The notes under the pieces: model-generated
What the model was told of the DNA's origin: nothing
The model's input: the letters and a program-made list of their open reading frames with translations, nothing else
Databases searched by the model: none
Made by a program: the position numbers and the translations under genes
Source of the DNA: Moritella sp.
GTDB taxonomy: Bacteria; Pseudomonadota; Gammaproteobacteria; Enterobacterales; Moritellaceae
DNA length: 64,000 nt
Assembly: GCF_013215705.1 (NCBI RefSeq)
Contig: NZ_JABSQR010000024.1
Span: 19,528 to 83,527, forward strand
Direction: 5' to 3'
In this document: one piece after another, positions 28,794-39,300 of the stretch
Numbering within the stretch: position 1 is the stretch's first letter
How the letters are laid out: each line of letters starts with the position of its first letter

Positions 28794-29963
28794 ATGAAAC
28801 AAGTAAACAATATATTGCAAACTATGATGGTGGTTGCCTTTATCGGTGTGAGTGCTTGGTGGTTACTGGGCGGCAATGAACGCTATATCAATGACAAGGT
28901 TTATGAAAAGCAAATAAGTGGAATGGTTGAACATAATATGTGGAGTTGGACTTATGATATCAACCTACCCAAAAAACCGCTACGTGAGCAGTGGGATGCC
29001 CAATATAAGATGCCTCGGGTGATGTTCTGGGGTCAGAAGGATAATAATCCGGCAACGAAAGGCGGGCTTTGGTCGATGAATATTGATGCCTCCGATATTC
29101 GCCTTATGGTGTCGGAGGGCGAGGTAGCAGGCCTGTTCGATTTACAAATGAGTCGCTCGCCCAATGGACGCTTTCTTATCTTTAGTACTCAATACAAAGG
29201 TTTTCCCGGCTGTTCATTATATGATCTAAAGACTCACGCCACCAAAAAACTGGGTGATGATAGTTGCCGACGTGTTCAATGGACGAAGGATGGCAGTAGA
29301 GCATATATGTTCCATGGTTATGGTCCGGCCATTTATTTTAGTGACAAGCAAGAGATTGTACTTGCGAGTGACATCGCAAATAGTGATGGCGTGCAGAAGG
29401 CAACAGCGGGTTGGTTGGTTGATAACGAACAACATTATGTGCGTTACGCTAATCCTGAATACTATAAAGGCGATGGGCAGTTTGTGGTGTTCGATGCCAA
29501 GACTTTTGAGTTAGTCGAGCAGAGCGACTACTTTCCAAAGATTTGTCGTAGTCGAGTTTATTATAGCTTGGATGGGAAATCATTTACTTGCAGTACCAGC
29601 TCATCGCAGCTGAAACCTACAGGAAGGCGCGATTTCAAAATATACAATGCTGAAAGTACTTCCGAGGTTATCGGCCATACGGAGATGCGTATGTTAGGCA
29701 TTTTGCAAAAAGATAAACTTTATGCTGATTATGAAAGAAGTATTGTGCGTGTACGACAACCGGATGAAAAAAGTCCGATTAAAGCAATGCGATACATTTA
29801 CAGTAAACAAAACTTTAGATTTGGTTTAATTCACACTTATGTTTTCCTCTCAAGTGACTTAGTGGATAATTTGGATGCCGTTGATTTTCTGCAATATCTA
29901 CCGCCGTTGCCAAGCAAAGAGCAGATAATAAATGCTCGACACCAATTAGCTGAGGATAATTAA
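28794..29963 (+). CDS. N-terminally anchored beta-propeller-like protein, possible immunity
   Basis: 389 aa. One hydrophobic anchor near residues 8-26 (TMMVVAFIGVSAWWLLGG) without a cleavage site, then a large soluble part, probably periplasmic. This contains repeated WD40/TolB-like blades: 'KGGLWSMNIDASDIRLMVSEG', 'SRSPNGRFLIFSTQYKG', 'RRVQWTKDGSRAYMF', 'VVFDAKTFELVEQSD'. It ends one base before the start of the 1513-aa gene, so the two are co-translated. Its place between a carrier and a large putative effector suggests periplasmic immunity or an accessory of that effector. Function is inferred. Confidence 0.55.
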   Translation: MKQVNNILQTMMVVAFIGVSAWWLLGGNERYINDKVYEKQISGMVEHNMWSWTYDINLPKKPLREQWDAQYKMPRVMFWGQKDNNPATKGGLWSMNIDASDIRLMVSEGEVAGLFDLQMSRSPNGRFLIFSTQYKGFPGCSLYDLKTHATKKLGDDSCRRVQWTKDGSRAYMFHGYGPAIYFSDKQEIVLASDIANSDGVQKATAGWLVDNEQHYVRYANPEYYKGDGQFVVFDAKTFELVEQSDYFPKICRSRVYYSLDGKSFTCSTSSSQLKPTGRRDFKIYNAESTSEVIGHTEMRMLGILQKDKLYADYERSIVRVRQPDEKSPIKAMRYIYSKQNFRFGLIHTYVFLSSDLVDNLDAVDFLQYLPPLPSKEQIINARHQLAEDN

Positions 29964-29964
29964 C

Positions 29965-32900
29965 ATGAGTTCATTAAAAGCAGGCAAAGGCATAGCAGAA
30001 GTAAACCAGTCAGGTTATTACCTATTGGGACGTCCTTATAATAAAGATGGGATAGCTTGTGGTCATTATATCCCACTGCGTCATTACGCGATGGCTGTGA
30101 CGATTAAGGACAGCGGAGATAAAACCGTAGAACATAAGAGTAAGAATGTTACAATAACCCCTGCTACGGGTTTGGTGGTGAGTGATAATAATGGGTTGCT
30201 TGTACACCCAAGCCGTGAGGTTACATTAAGCCGTAAACCTTTCACGTTTCAGGATAATAAGGCCGGTAACGGTAAGGTAAAGGCACTATTTTTCCCGAGT
30301 CATATGCTCCCCATGGCATATGCCTGTTTCGAAGGTAATTGGCTGAAAAAGTTGCATACGCTGTTAGAAGATCAACAATCGTTAACACACAGCAGTAACG
30401 TAGTGCTTAGACGTGAAAACAGAGTTGCCTTAAAAAAGTCATCTGTATTTTCGGTTCCAGATCCCAACGCGAAGGATAAAACCGCAAAGAGTTATGCACA
30501 ATGGTATGAGCAATTATTCTCTGAGCATAATCGCGAACAGCCGATGGAGTTTATCGAAATTCCTCAGTTATACACCATCGTTGTTGTATTTTCTTCTTCG
30601 GTTTATATGGGGGCAACGGTTTGTTTATCACAGTTTCCCAATAATCTTCGTTTTGCAGGGACTGAGGACGATGATAGCTCAATTAAAAAAGCTACATCTC
30701 AAGTTAAAGAGGTTTCTCATCCAGACAATGCAGGAACCGCAAATACTAGTTATGCTGCTACCTTCTGGCTAGAGGGCAATTTACCACAGCAGTTAAAACC
30801 CAGTGAACAGTACTGCCGTTTTGATATTGATCTATCAACTGTTTCATTAAGAAGTAACAAAGATAAAATCAAAGAGTCAAAGATCCCTCATGACTACAAC
30901 CTGATCGAGCAAGTGTTGCATCTGCCGATCAGTACCATCGCAGGTCGTTCGAGTTTGGTTAATGGTGATCCAATCAGTGTGGAAGAGGCATTAGTTAATC
31001 ATTGCCCGCAATATTTTAAAGATCTGACAGATAAAATTACCGATAGTGCTTATGTCAAACCACAAGATGCCAAACTCAGCAACGGTAAATCGGTACCAGC
31101 GGGAGTGTGGCACCACCTACAAACATATAAATCGTATTATGAAAGCCTCGGGACGGGCCTTGAAAAAGGTGTCACGATCGGAACGGTAAGTAAGCTAATC
31201 AATGCATCATTATCTCAAATTGATCCTGATAGTGAGTTTACAAAGTTTGTTCAATCGGCAACCGGTATATCTGGTGCGGCAAAAAGTTACCTTGATATAT
31301 ACAAAAAATTCGATCCCGCGAGTATAGGTAAGTTGGCGAAGGGGGTTAAAGCCATGGCTGAGTTAGTCAACTCTACTGGAAATTTGGCTGGGTTAGGATC
31401 TTTACACGTTTTCCCTGCACATTTGAGACCGTTTGCATCCACACTCGGTAAGGTTTTTGATACTGCGTTAGGCACCCCATTGTCATTTCTGGAACTTGGC
31501 TACAACATGAATGAAGCATTGGACAAATCTAATGTATCTGACAATGCTGAAACAAATTTCATGAACACATCCAAGTTATATACCCATAATACCAACTCAT
31601 TCTCGGCAGTGTTAAGGGATATTGATAAAGCGCAATCTAAAGAAAAAAAAGAGGCTTTAAAAAACGTTAGAGAAAAACTGATTAAGGTGATTAATGGTGG
31701 TGAAGCCGAAAATACACTCACTAGAATAAAAGACAAAAAGGGGGATAGTGAAGTCCAACTGTTGAATTTAAGTTTCAAATTTAACCGCTCAGATATAACG
31801 CTCGGCGATAAAGGCAAGACAATCATTAACGAGATCGTTAAATTTCTTGTTCTTGTAGAGCCTATACCAATTAAAATAAGAGGACATGCCTGCAGAATTG
31901 GTACTGATTTTGCCAACAACAAAATCGGTCAATTGCGTGCAGATGCTTTTGCTACTCTGCTGGCAGAAGGACTAAAAGGAAAAGTTGACGATGATATATG
32001 GAGTATTTGGACACAGCAGATACAAACAATATCAATGGGGTCTAGCATATCTATTGATGCGGGGTTAAAAGAAGAGAATTTAGCAAGAAATAGGCGTGTA
32101 GAAGTGATCTTCATGTTTGACAAATATGTTCAAAACCCCCCTTGTCGTTCTGGCATGTTAGCGTTCGAGGCAAGTCGAAAGGGTGTCGTTGCAGCGAGTG
32201 TGAATGAAGACAAAGCGTGGGTAGAAACGGCTAAAGGTGGATTTGAACTGGCCGTTGGATTGGGAGCTGCCCTAATGGCACCAGCTGCTGTTTTGGCCTA
32301 TACATGTTATGCGACGGGCAAAATTATTGAGCCCGGTTGGTCATATATGCAACGAATGACGCATGACAACAAAAATTATATAGCTGACTTAAAAAAGTTT
32401 TCTGAATTTGATATTGCGGGACAAAATCTACTGTTACAACAAGATGAGTATCAGTCAGTGAGTTCATTTATGAATAAAGCCTATTTGAAAAGAGGCTTGG
32501 CATTAAATGGTTTGATCCGACTCATTCACCGTTACTATTATGAGCAATCAATAGTTAAAGATTACAGGCAGCATTTTCCAACATCAATGAATTCTGGCCA
32601 CACGGCTAAATCTTTCGAGGATTATGATATTGGTGGCTACATACAGCATTTTTTACTGCGTGATGATTGGAGTATCGGTAACGATCTATTTGCTGTGCAC
32701 CTGGATGAATTTTGGTTGGATCAAAAAGGGAGTGCAGCAAGCTATTCATCATTTACGTCTTGGATTGGTGGTGCGGCTTATGTTTGGAATCGAACCTGGC
32801 AAGAAGAACACAGTAAAACACAACTGGTTAAAGGGCAGAAATATCAACAATACTTGCCTATTCATTATATGAATAGTCACAACCTTGATTATTTCAAGTC

Positions 32901-34506
32901 ATTATTTACCACGTTACCGCTAAAATTTAATAACAAAAAAATTGTTGAAACGATGGTTATTTCTGCAAGACCAAGAGGGAGTGATGAACCTTGGAAGTTA
33001 CTTGACCGTTATCTGGATAAACATGTTCATCGCTGCTTATCGCCTTATGATCAGATCCGTGTATTAATCGTACTGAATAAAGAGAATGATATATTAAAAA
33101 AAGCACTCGTCGATTCAGGCCGTGATCTAAAGACTTTAGACCATAATGATACTTCTGAAAGTAACGGGCCGGCAGTGCTATTACCAATTGCAATTCGAGC
33201 TGTTAAACAAAATATGATCCTTAACGATAAAACAACGCCGACCATCGGATTCGCCACAGATTTAAATCATTCTAAACTTTTAAGTCATGAATTAGACTTA
33301 GTCGGCGGTGAAGATTTATTTGGTGCGATTATTAACCCTACATTTTCACTAGGCCGAAATGTTATTTCGGGTACCAGACCTATGGCTGACTACGGATATG
33401 GTTTATTGGAAGCCCTGTTTGATGACTCTAATGGTTCAGATGAGAATAACTATAATACGCCAGCACAAGTTTACACTATGCGGTATTTTTATGAATGCTA
33501 TATCCCCGGCAGTAAAGACACTGAACAACCTGTGTATCTTGATGACAAAAAAAACGACCATTTGTTTAACCTAAGGTTAGATCCTAAGCGGAAATACAAA
33601 TTACTAAATAAACAAAATAATTCATTTTATACTGTACAAGATGATTACCATTTTTATGCAAAAAATTTCCTTGAATCAGATACGATAACACAGAATAAAG
33701 TAATTTATCCCCGTGTATTTATGGATACTGTAATGCAGTTTTCGGTCTATCAGAAAGGGAAACACTATGTGTCCAACGAATTGTTTGATTGGAATGCAGC
33801 CACTGAAATAGAACTTGTAGTACGTACAGTTAGCCAAGGCGAAAAATTAAAACATCAAGGTTTTTCGCAAAATAGTGTACCAATTCAAGTGAGATTCGGT
33901 GAGGGTTATAAAATAGAACAAGCTAAAATGTTATATCGTATTGGTAAAATTTATAAAAAAGAAGGTAAATGGTGTTTCGACGCGGTAGACAAGCTTGATG
34001 GAAAATTAGTTCTCTTGGCAGCAAAATATGAAAAAATGACCTCCGAGGATTTAAACAATCTTTGTATCACCGATAAACCGACAGATATCTTTGCATTCCA
34101 TGTTTCGATGTCTTACATCAACGCAGTCGGGGTACCGCAAGAAGGCCTGAAACCATTTGGTGATCGACGGGGTGCAATTTTTGGTTCAAACAACCCATTT
34201 ACTGATGTCAGGTTAAAGGTCAGTAGTGCTGAGGGTACAGGGTTAGATAACGCGGTAACAAGTAATACGATTGCTTTTCGAAAACTTTCGAAGTATGACG
34301 ATGTACCAAAAAATTGGATAGCTTATAACAAAGATGATGAGGTCTTTGTAAGGCAGTCACTAAAGAAACGCGATTCTGATATAGATGCGCTTAAAGCCGA
34401 AGGGCAATTGGTGGATAGTAAGCAGACCAAATTAGGGGCTTGGCTAATGGCTGATCCTAATAAGAAAAATGATATTATTAATACATGGATGCATGCTAAA
34501 GGTTAG
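29965..34506 (+). CDS. Large putative T6SS effector with central OmpA-like domain
   Basis: 1513 aa, no signal peptide. The N-terminal ~250 residues form a beta-rich domain (GYYLLGRPYNKDGIACGHYI, EFIEIPQLYTIVVVF). A helical stretch follows. Residues ~598-720 are an OmpA-C-like peptidoglycan-binding domain ('FKFNRSDITLGDKGKTII', 'IKIRGHACRIGTDFANN', 'EENLARNRRVEVIF'). One hydrophobic segment lies at ~758-782. The last ~730 residues are unfamiliar and include 'YNTPAQVYTMRYFYECYIPG'. A wall-binding domain in a cytoplasmically made T6SS-linked protein points to action in the target periplasm or envelope. No catalytic motif recognised. Effector status comes from context: carrier gene and anchored propeller upstream, decayed second copy downstream. 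Confidence 0.55.
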   Translation: MSSLKAGKGIAEVNQSGYYLLGRPYNKDGIACGHYIPLRHYAMAVTIKDSGDKTVEHKSKNVTITPATGLVVSDNNGLLVHPSREVTLSRKPFTFQDNKAGNGKVKALFFPSHMLPMAYACFEGNWLKKLHTLLEDQQSLTHSSNVVLRRENRVALKKSSVFSVPDPNAKDKTAKSYAQWYEQLFSEHNREQPMEFIEIPQLYTIVVVFSSSVYMGATVCLSQFPNNLRFAGTEDDDSSIKKATSQVKEVSHPDNAGTANTSYAATFWLEGNLPQQLKPSEQYCRFDIDLSTVSLRSNKDKIKESKIPHDYNLIEQVLHLPISTIAGRSSLVNGDPISVEEALVNHCPQYFKDLTDKITDSAYVKPQDAKLSNGKSVPAGVWHHLQTYKSYYESLGTGLEKGVTIGTVSKLINASLSQIDPDSEFTKFVQSATGISGAAKSYLDIYKKFDPASIGKLAKGVKAMAELVNSTGNLAGLGSLHVFPAHLRPFASTLGKVFDTALGTPLSFLELGYNMNEALDKSNVSDNAETNFMNTSKLYTHNTNSFSAVLRDIDKAQSKEKKEALKNVREKLIKVINGGEAENTLTRIKDKKGDSEVQLLNLSFKFNRSDITLGDKGKTIINEIVKFLVLVEPIPIKIRGHACRIGTDFANNKIGQLRADAFATLLAEGLKGKVDDDIWSIWTQQIQTISMGSSISIDAGLKEENLARNRRVEVIFMFDKYVQNPPCRSGMLAFEASRKGVVAASVNEDKAWVETAKGGFELAVGLGAALMAPAAVLAYTCYATGKIIEPGWSYMQRMTHDNKNYIADLKKFSEFDIAGQNLLLQQDEYQSVSSFMNKAYLKRGLALNGLIRLIHRYYYEQSIVKDYRQHFPTSMNSGHTAKSFEDYDIGGYIQHFLLRDDWSIGNDLFAVHLDEFWLDQKGSAASYSSFTSWIGGAAYVWNRTWQEEHSKTQLVKGQKYQQYLPIHYMNSHNLDYFKSLFTTLPLKFNNKKIVETMVISARPRGSDEPWKLLDRYLDKHVHRCLSPYDQIRVLIVLNKENDILKKALVDSGRDLKTLDHNDTSESNGPAVLLPIAIRAVKQNMILNDKTTPTIGFATDLNHSKLLSHELDLVGGEDLFGAIINPTFSLGRNVISGTRPMADYGYGLLEALFDDSNGSDENNYNTPAQVYTMRYFYECYIPGSKDTEQPVYLDDKKNDHLFNLRLDPKRKYKLLNKQNNSFYTVQDDYHFYAKNFLESDTITQNKVIYPRVFMDTVMQFSVYQKGKHYVSNELFDWNAATEIELVVRTVSQGEKLKHQGFSQNSVPIQVRFGEGYKIEQAKMLYRIGKIYKKEGKWCFDAVDKLDGKLVLLAAKYEKMTSEDLNNLCITDKPTDIFAFHVSMSYINAVGVPQEGLKPFGDRRGAIFGSNNPFTDVRLKVSSAEGTGLDNAVTSNTIAFRKLSKYDDVPKNWIAYNKDDEVFVRQSLKKRDSDIDALKAEGQLVDSKQTKLGAWLMADPNKKNDIINTWMHAKG

Positions 34507-34529
34507 GTTCTATATACGTGAGATGATTA

Positions 34530-34560
34530 GCTAAGTCACCGACTGCCTATGTGACTTAGC
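34530..34560 (+). terminator. Hairpin after the 1513-aa gene
   Basis: GCTAAGTCAC (34530-34539) pairs perfectly with GTGACTTAGC (34551-34560) around an 11-base loop, 24 bases after the stop. There is no T-run, so it is a non-canonical terminator or 3'-end stabiliser. Confidence 0.4.
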
Positions 34561-34655
34561 CGCGTTAAGAAATAGGATTAACATGAAGTCGGTCGATGTC
34601 ATCATCAATATGTTGCAATGATGGGTTGTCATTAAACTGCTAATTTCAGCTCGAT

Positions 34656-34791
34656 TTATGCTGGATTATTTATATATACCTCACCAACAGGGTCGCAATT
34701 TCTTGTCGTTCTTGACCAATGTTCTGGATGCTTCACACTATATTTTAGTGTTCTAAGAACAGATTCTACGAATGCGTTATCATTACTTGTA
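34656..34791 (-). mobile_element. IS3-family transposase remnant
   Basis: The minus strand reads SNDNAFVESVLRTLKYSVKHPE, the end of the DDE domain of IS3-family OrfB. This runs directly into HWSRTTRNCDPVGEVYINNPA and a stop, which resembles the extreme C-terminus of such transposases. The intervening ~70 residues are missing, so the fragment is internally deleted and non-functional. It abuts exactly the point where homology of the following pseudogene to the 26924 gene begins, so IS insertion or deletion probably removed that gene's 5' end. Confidence 0.7.
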
Positions 34792-36048
34792 TGTGGCCGA
34801 CTTTAACGCAGGCACTAATCATAATCCAACAAACAGTAATAACGTTGACCAACTGTCTCGTCACCTTGAAACAGGTAATGTTGTTATTGTTCAAAGTGAT
34901 ACTATGGATGAATTTTCGGTGTTGTCATCTATAGGAAGGTTAAGCACAAACTTACCCGAAGCGCTAAGCTTAAAAGTTAAAGATTTGTTTGTTGCTGTGC
35001 GTTCGACGAGTAGTATAAACAGATCAATTCCATACGAACTGGTCTCTAAACAAGCAGCTATCAGTAGCTTGGCTGCAGGGCCGTGGCTGAAAATATAGTG
35101 CCCGTCGAAAAAGATACCGAGATGGATGAGTGGGACAATGTATTGGTGCCCGTCCGGCCGTTGGCTTATTTAGATGAAGGTAAAAATAAAGCCAACGCTG
35201 CTGAATTAAAAGGCGGTTACTTATATCTGTTCTGGAAAGGCGAGTTGTGGCGTGAATTAAAAGTTTCAGAACGCAGTTATTATCAAGACGTGAATCTTGA
35301 AAAATACCGAAATGTACCAGCGCAACAGAATTCAGACAATGATAGTGAGTTAAGACCCGCAGACGGAAGCGGCCTACCTGACCTCTGGATCCCATATAAG
35401 CTTAACGGGCAAGTACAAGCAGGTGCGACAGGTGTTAAGTTACTCTTTTGGCCTACGCAGCTTACTGACGACCAAATTGATAATTATGAAGCAACGCCTG
35501 CTGATCTAGATAAGTACGCCACAGAACTCGATGGATTAAGTGCTTATTCACAGTCGCAGGCCTTTTCTGATGACCAGCATGTTTCAGATATGCTTTCTAA
35601 TTCTTTAATACCCGTTACTGACAATGATATGCCGTGGTTAGGTAATGCCACTTCCTTGTTTGGGCGATTGCAGAATGCCAATATCGCTACGGCTTATTTG
35701 GATTGGCAGAATAGGGGATTTAGTTTTAGTCTTGATGTTGGATTAGAAAATAACAACGAAAATATTGTGCCTGAACTAATCGTTCACCTCAGCCACGATG
35801 ACAGCGATTGGCAAGAATCAATAACACTTGAACCTGACCAAAACGATGAATGGTCTAATTGGCGAACTGCTACTTTTATGTGCATGCCTACGTCTGGTCA
35901 TTATTCTCTGTATGTCGTTAATCCAGGCAGTAGTAATGAAGTTGAAGCCATATTCAGAAACCGACCCTATACAGAGCTTGCAAGTGAAAATGTTAACATT
36001 GAGCCAAAGCGTATAAACGTTGGTACGGTAAGACTTTTAGCAATCTAA
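34792..36048 (+). pseudogene. Decayed copy of the 26924 carrier/VasX_N-like gene
   Basis: Homology to the 26924 gene starts abruptly at about its codon 45 (DFNAGT..., NNVDQLSRHLETGNVVIVQS). It runs to the equivalent of codon ~138, then skips ~376 bases to 'AENIVPVEKD' with a change of frame near 35080. The second part stays open to 36048. From 35090 to 35704 it is almost identical in DNA to 27720-28334. After that the C-terminal ~115 residues are homologous but strongly diverged (DWQNRGFSFSLDVGLENNNE...). The gene lacks its start, about 45 codons and an internal segment, so the encoded carrier cannot be made intact. A GTG at 35083 could start the 3' part, but no SD is apparent. Confidence 0.8.
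35090..35704 (+). repeat. 615-bp near-perfect direct repeat of 27720-28334
   Basis: Constant offset of 7370 bases. Read side by side I find one mismatch (27733 T versus 35103 C) before identity stops at the 'GCTTATTTGGAT' boundary. Flanking homologous sequence is much more diverged, which points to recent gene conversion or duplication rather than old shared ancestry. Confidence 0.9.
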
Positions 36049-36065
36049 CTGATACTAATAACACA

Positions 36066-36162
36066 ATTGATATAGTGGGAATTCCGCAGCTTTATACTAG
36101 AGATGAGTACTGCTAGGGAAGCAATCCTTAACGCTTGGATTGAAGGTGGTAGCGTTCAGTAA
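36066..36162 (+). pseudogene. Remnant of a second large-effector gene
   Basis: Two short pieces resemble the ends of the 1513-aa protein. 36066-36104 reads IDIVGIPQLYTR (compare FIEIPQLYTI near residue 194 of the intact protein). 36106-36162 reads STAREAILNAWIEGGSVQ and a stop in another frame (compare KKNDIINTWMHAKG at the intact C-terminus). It lies directly after the decayed carrier copy, as the effector does in the intact module. The matches are short, so this is plausible but not certain. Confidence 0.5.
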
Positions 36163-36313
36163 CCTAGTAAATGTTAGTTTTTAAACAGGATTTTTGAACC
36201 CGTATTAATTTATCGTTAATACGGATTCAATGCTATAGAACATCCTAGACGGTTTCCTACAGCCATGAATTAAGTTTTATTGGACATAATCTCATTCAGA
36301 TTGTAACTCTTAT
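36163..36313. other. Convergent gap with inverted repeat
   Basis: Gap between the effector remnant (+) and the TPR gene (-). CCGTATTAA (36200-36208) pairs with TTAATACGG (36216-36224). Neither strand has a T-run after the stem; it may still act as a two-way transcription block. Confidence 0.4.
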
Positions 36314-39300
36314 CTAAAAATGATTACTGATCCACCATTTTAGCTTCATCCTATCAATAAACTTGTTGCTGGATATGGCTTGTTTTAAATGAGCTTTAAC
36401 GATTTTCTTGGCGAAGTTTGCTTGCAGAGCACCAACGGTTTGTTGATAGTAGCACTGGCAATTTCTAAGAAAAGGCGATAATTCATCCTTTTTGTCATCA
36501 AGACTCGCTGTTCCTAATTGTTTTATCACGGTTAATAAACAATGCACATATTGATCGGTTTCATTTAACTCTTGTTTATTGATCATGTCTAAATCAACAG
36601 GATCTAATGAATTCGTTGTTCGGAACTGCTCGAATACATGCCATAACTTTAACGTATCCAAGTCGTTATCCACATTTAATGTTAAACTTTGTTCAAGTGG
36701 TGCGAGCGTTTTATCCCATTTACCTACCATCTGTAAAGAGTGTATATAATGATGAAAAGCATATGTTGGTAACAGGGTTTTGTCCTTAATTCGTTCAAAG
36801 GTCTCAATGACACTGTAATATTTTTGTTTTTCAAGATATGTATAATTAAGATGGGCGACAAGATCAGGGTCTGTTTCTAGCTTGGGCTTGTATTTTTTTA
36901 TCAGCTTTGCTGGTGGTGTTAGGTCATTGTTATCCCAATAATCAAACAATGCCGTGAATAAAGTCGACCATGCACAGTGGTGCTCGACGATATCTAATGC
37001 GGACACCACTTTTCTTACCCCGGCATTTTTATTGTGTTCACATTGCTGCTCAGCCCAATAGTAAGTTTGAACTTCGTTTAGGTCTTTTAGCTGGCTTGAA
37101 AATACAGTTAATAGTTGGTCTTTATCAAAATGTTCACTTAACGCGGTAAATGCAGTATCGACAACCCAATAACTCTCTTCCCGTAACGCTAACATCGGTT
37201 TTAACAGTGCTAAGGCTTCATTGTGACGTTGTCTTTGCGACAACATCTGAATTTTTCTTGATGTCACATAGCTACTTTGGCAGGATTTTTCTAGCGTTGT
37301 TAATACCCTTAGAGCTTGTTCAAGCTTATTTCTATTCGCTAGACGGTCAGCATAAGTAATCACGATGTTTTCATCGTTGGGCGCTAATTGGTAGGCTTTA
37401 AATAGATATTCGTCGCCTGTTTTCTCTGTTTGTTGATTACCATACTTAATTAAATTTTCGCCAGTTTGACTCAGTACATCTGGATCATGGGGATTCAATG
37501 CGGCTTGTATTTTACTACATACTATAATCTCTGCTGAGTTCTCATTTTTTTCTAGCAGTTTGTATAGCTTTCTCCAGAGGTGGCTATAACCACAGGTTTT
37601 TGATAGTGTTTTTTTGAGATATGAAATCGCTTGGCGATGTTGGCCGCTGCGTTCTAAAATATCAAATTTTATTGGTATCAGTGCCATTGGCAAATTGTCC
37701 CCCCACGGGGTTGTCATTACCAATGTTTGAGCTGTTCGGTAATCACCAATATTCATGCTTAACATGATTTTTTCGCGGTGAGCGGGTAGATAGCGTATAT
37801 TACACTGCAATGCTTTTTCTAAATGCTGTAATTTTTCATCTGCGTCGTCACTAACATAAGCCAATGCACACCAACGTTGGGCAAGATGCGGCGTTTTATC
37901 AGTAAAGTCTTTAGCAAGTTGATATGCATATTTATCGGTGTCGAGTTTGTTCTTCGCGTTTAGTGAGGCGGCGACGGTCACAATTTTGTCCCACGCCCAA
38001 AGATAGTCATCAAACTGTTCAACCGCACAACTCAGAGAGTCTAAAGCTGCTTCTTCATTGCCTTGTTGGATGTAAATATCGGCGAGGTAGCCATGCAAAG
38101 AGCCATCACTGAAGTTATACTTGAGACTGTGTTTAATAATCACTGCGGCATCATCAAATTGATTCCGCGTTTCTAATAACTGGACCAGCTGTATGGCTAT
38201 GTCTGTGCAAGATGAGTCGTTTTGTAAGGCGATTTTATATTGCTCAATTGCTTTATCAGGTTCTCCCTGCGCTTCATGAATACAAGCCTGATCGCAATAA
38301 AGTCGTGATACCAGTGGAAATTTCGTGATGCCTTTTTGTAAAATTTCACTAGCTTGGTTGGTTTCATTTAATTGCATGTAATACATTGATGCAATGCTGT
38401 ATGTGCTCCACTGATGCGGATAGTGTTTTATGATGTAATCAATAAATTCACTGAGCATTTCATTACTTGCAAATGTTTTTGCTTTGAACCAAAAATGCCA
38501 AGCTGCGTCACCAAACATAACTTGTGATTTCATTTTTGCTAGCACAAATTCCAATGCATTTAGTGTCTCGATATCGTCACTACAAGCATTGAGTAATGTA
38601 TCAAATGCTAGTTTGTTGTCGACGTTGTTGGACAATACTTTACGCGCAGTTTGTTTTGCTTCGTTAATCAAATTATTACTTAAATAACAGTTGGCGAGGT
38701 ATGCCGTATTTTGAACTTCGTTGGTGACCAGTTTACAACTTGCCTCGGCGATCTTTAATGCTTCTTGGTGTTTGCCTAGTTGCTCTAGCAGGTCAATGTA
38801 CTGCCTTCTTACGTCACTGTAATTCGGTCGCACCGTTAGCATACTAATGAAAGCGTCTTGTTTCACGAGATCGTCGCTGTGCCAATCAATTATGTAGTCG
38901 AGTACCAAGGTATTGGTTTTATGGTTTTGGTGTAAGGCGTCTAGCTCGTGATTAATCTGTGTTTGGTTATTGTTACGCTCCAGCAAGGAAAAGTAGTTAT
39001 TTGCAAAGCGAGTGATAAAAGGACTTTGTTTGTACATCGCCTGATAATACGTTAATGCTTCTTCTATTCGACCTTGTTTAGAGTCTGTTCTCGCTTTGAT
39101 TTCATTAAAATCATTTTTGGATAGTGACTTTTCAATTATTGGTTGAAGGCTTTCTAATTTAGCAAATTTTTGTAAATTAATGAGCTTATGAGCGATGACA
39201 TCAATTAAGTCTTTATCATCTGGATGGATACTTAATGCATCATATAAATATATTAAACCTTGGTTCTCAAGGTCGAGTAATTCATACGCATGATATAACG

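Noticed and set aside
35024..35395. Minus-strand ORF of 123 codons, also present at 27633-28025
   Set aside because: Its 'conservation' at two places is only the 615-bp direct repeat read on the other strand; the plus-strand frame is the coding one.
35083..36048. Separate intact gene starting at GTG 35083
   Set aside because: Its sequence joins mid-domain to the remnant before it, the GTG has no ribosome site, and the intact paralogue has 5' coding sequence here. Treated as the 3' part of a pseudogene.
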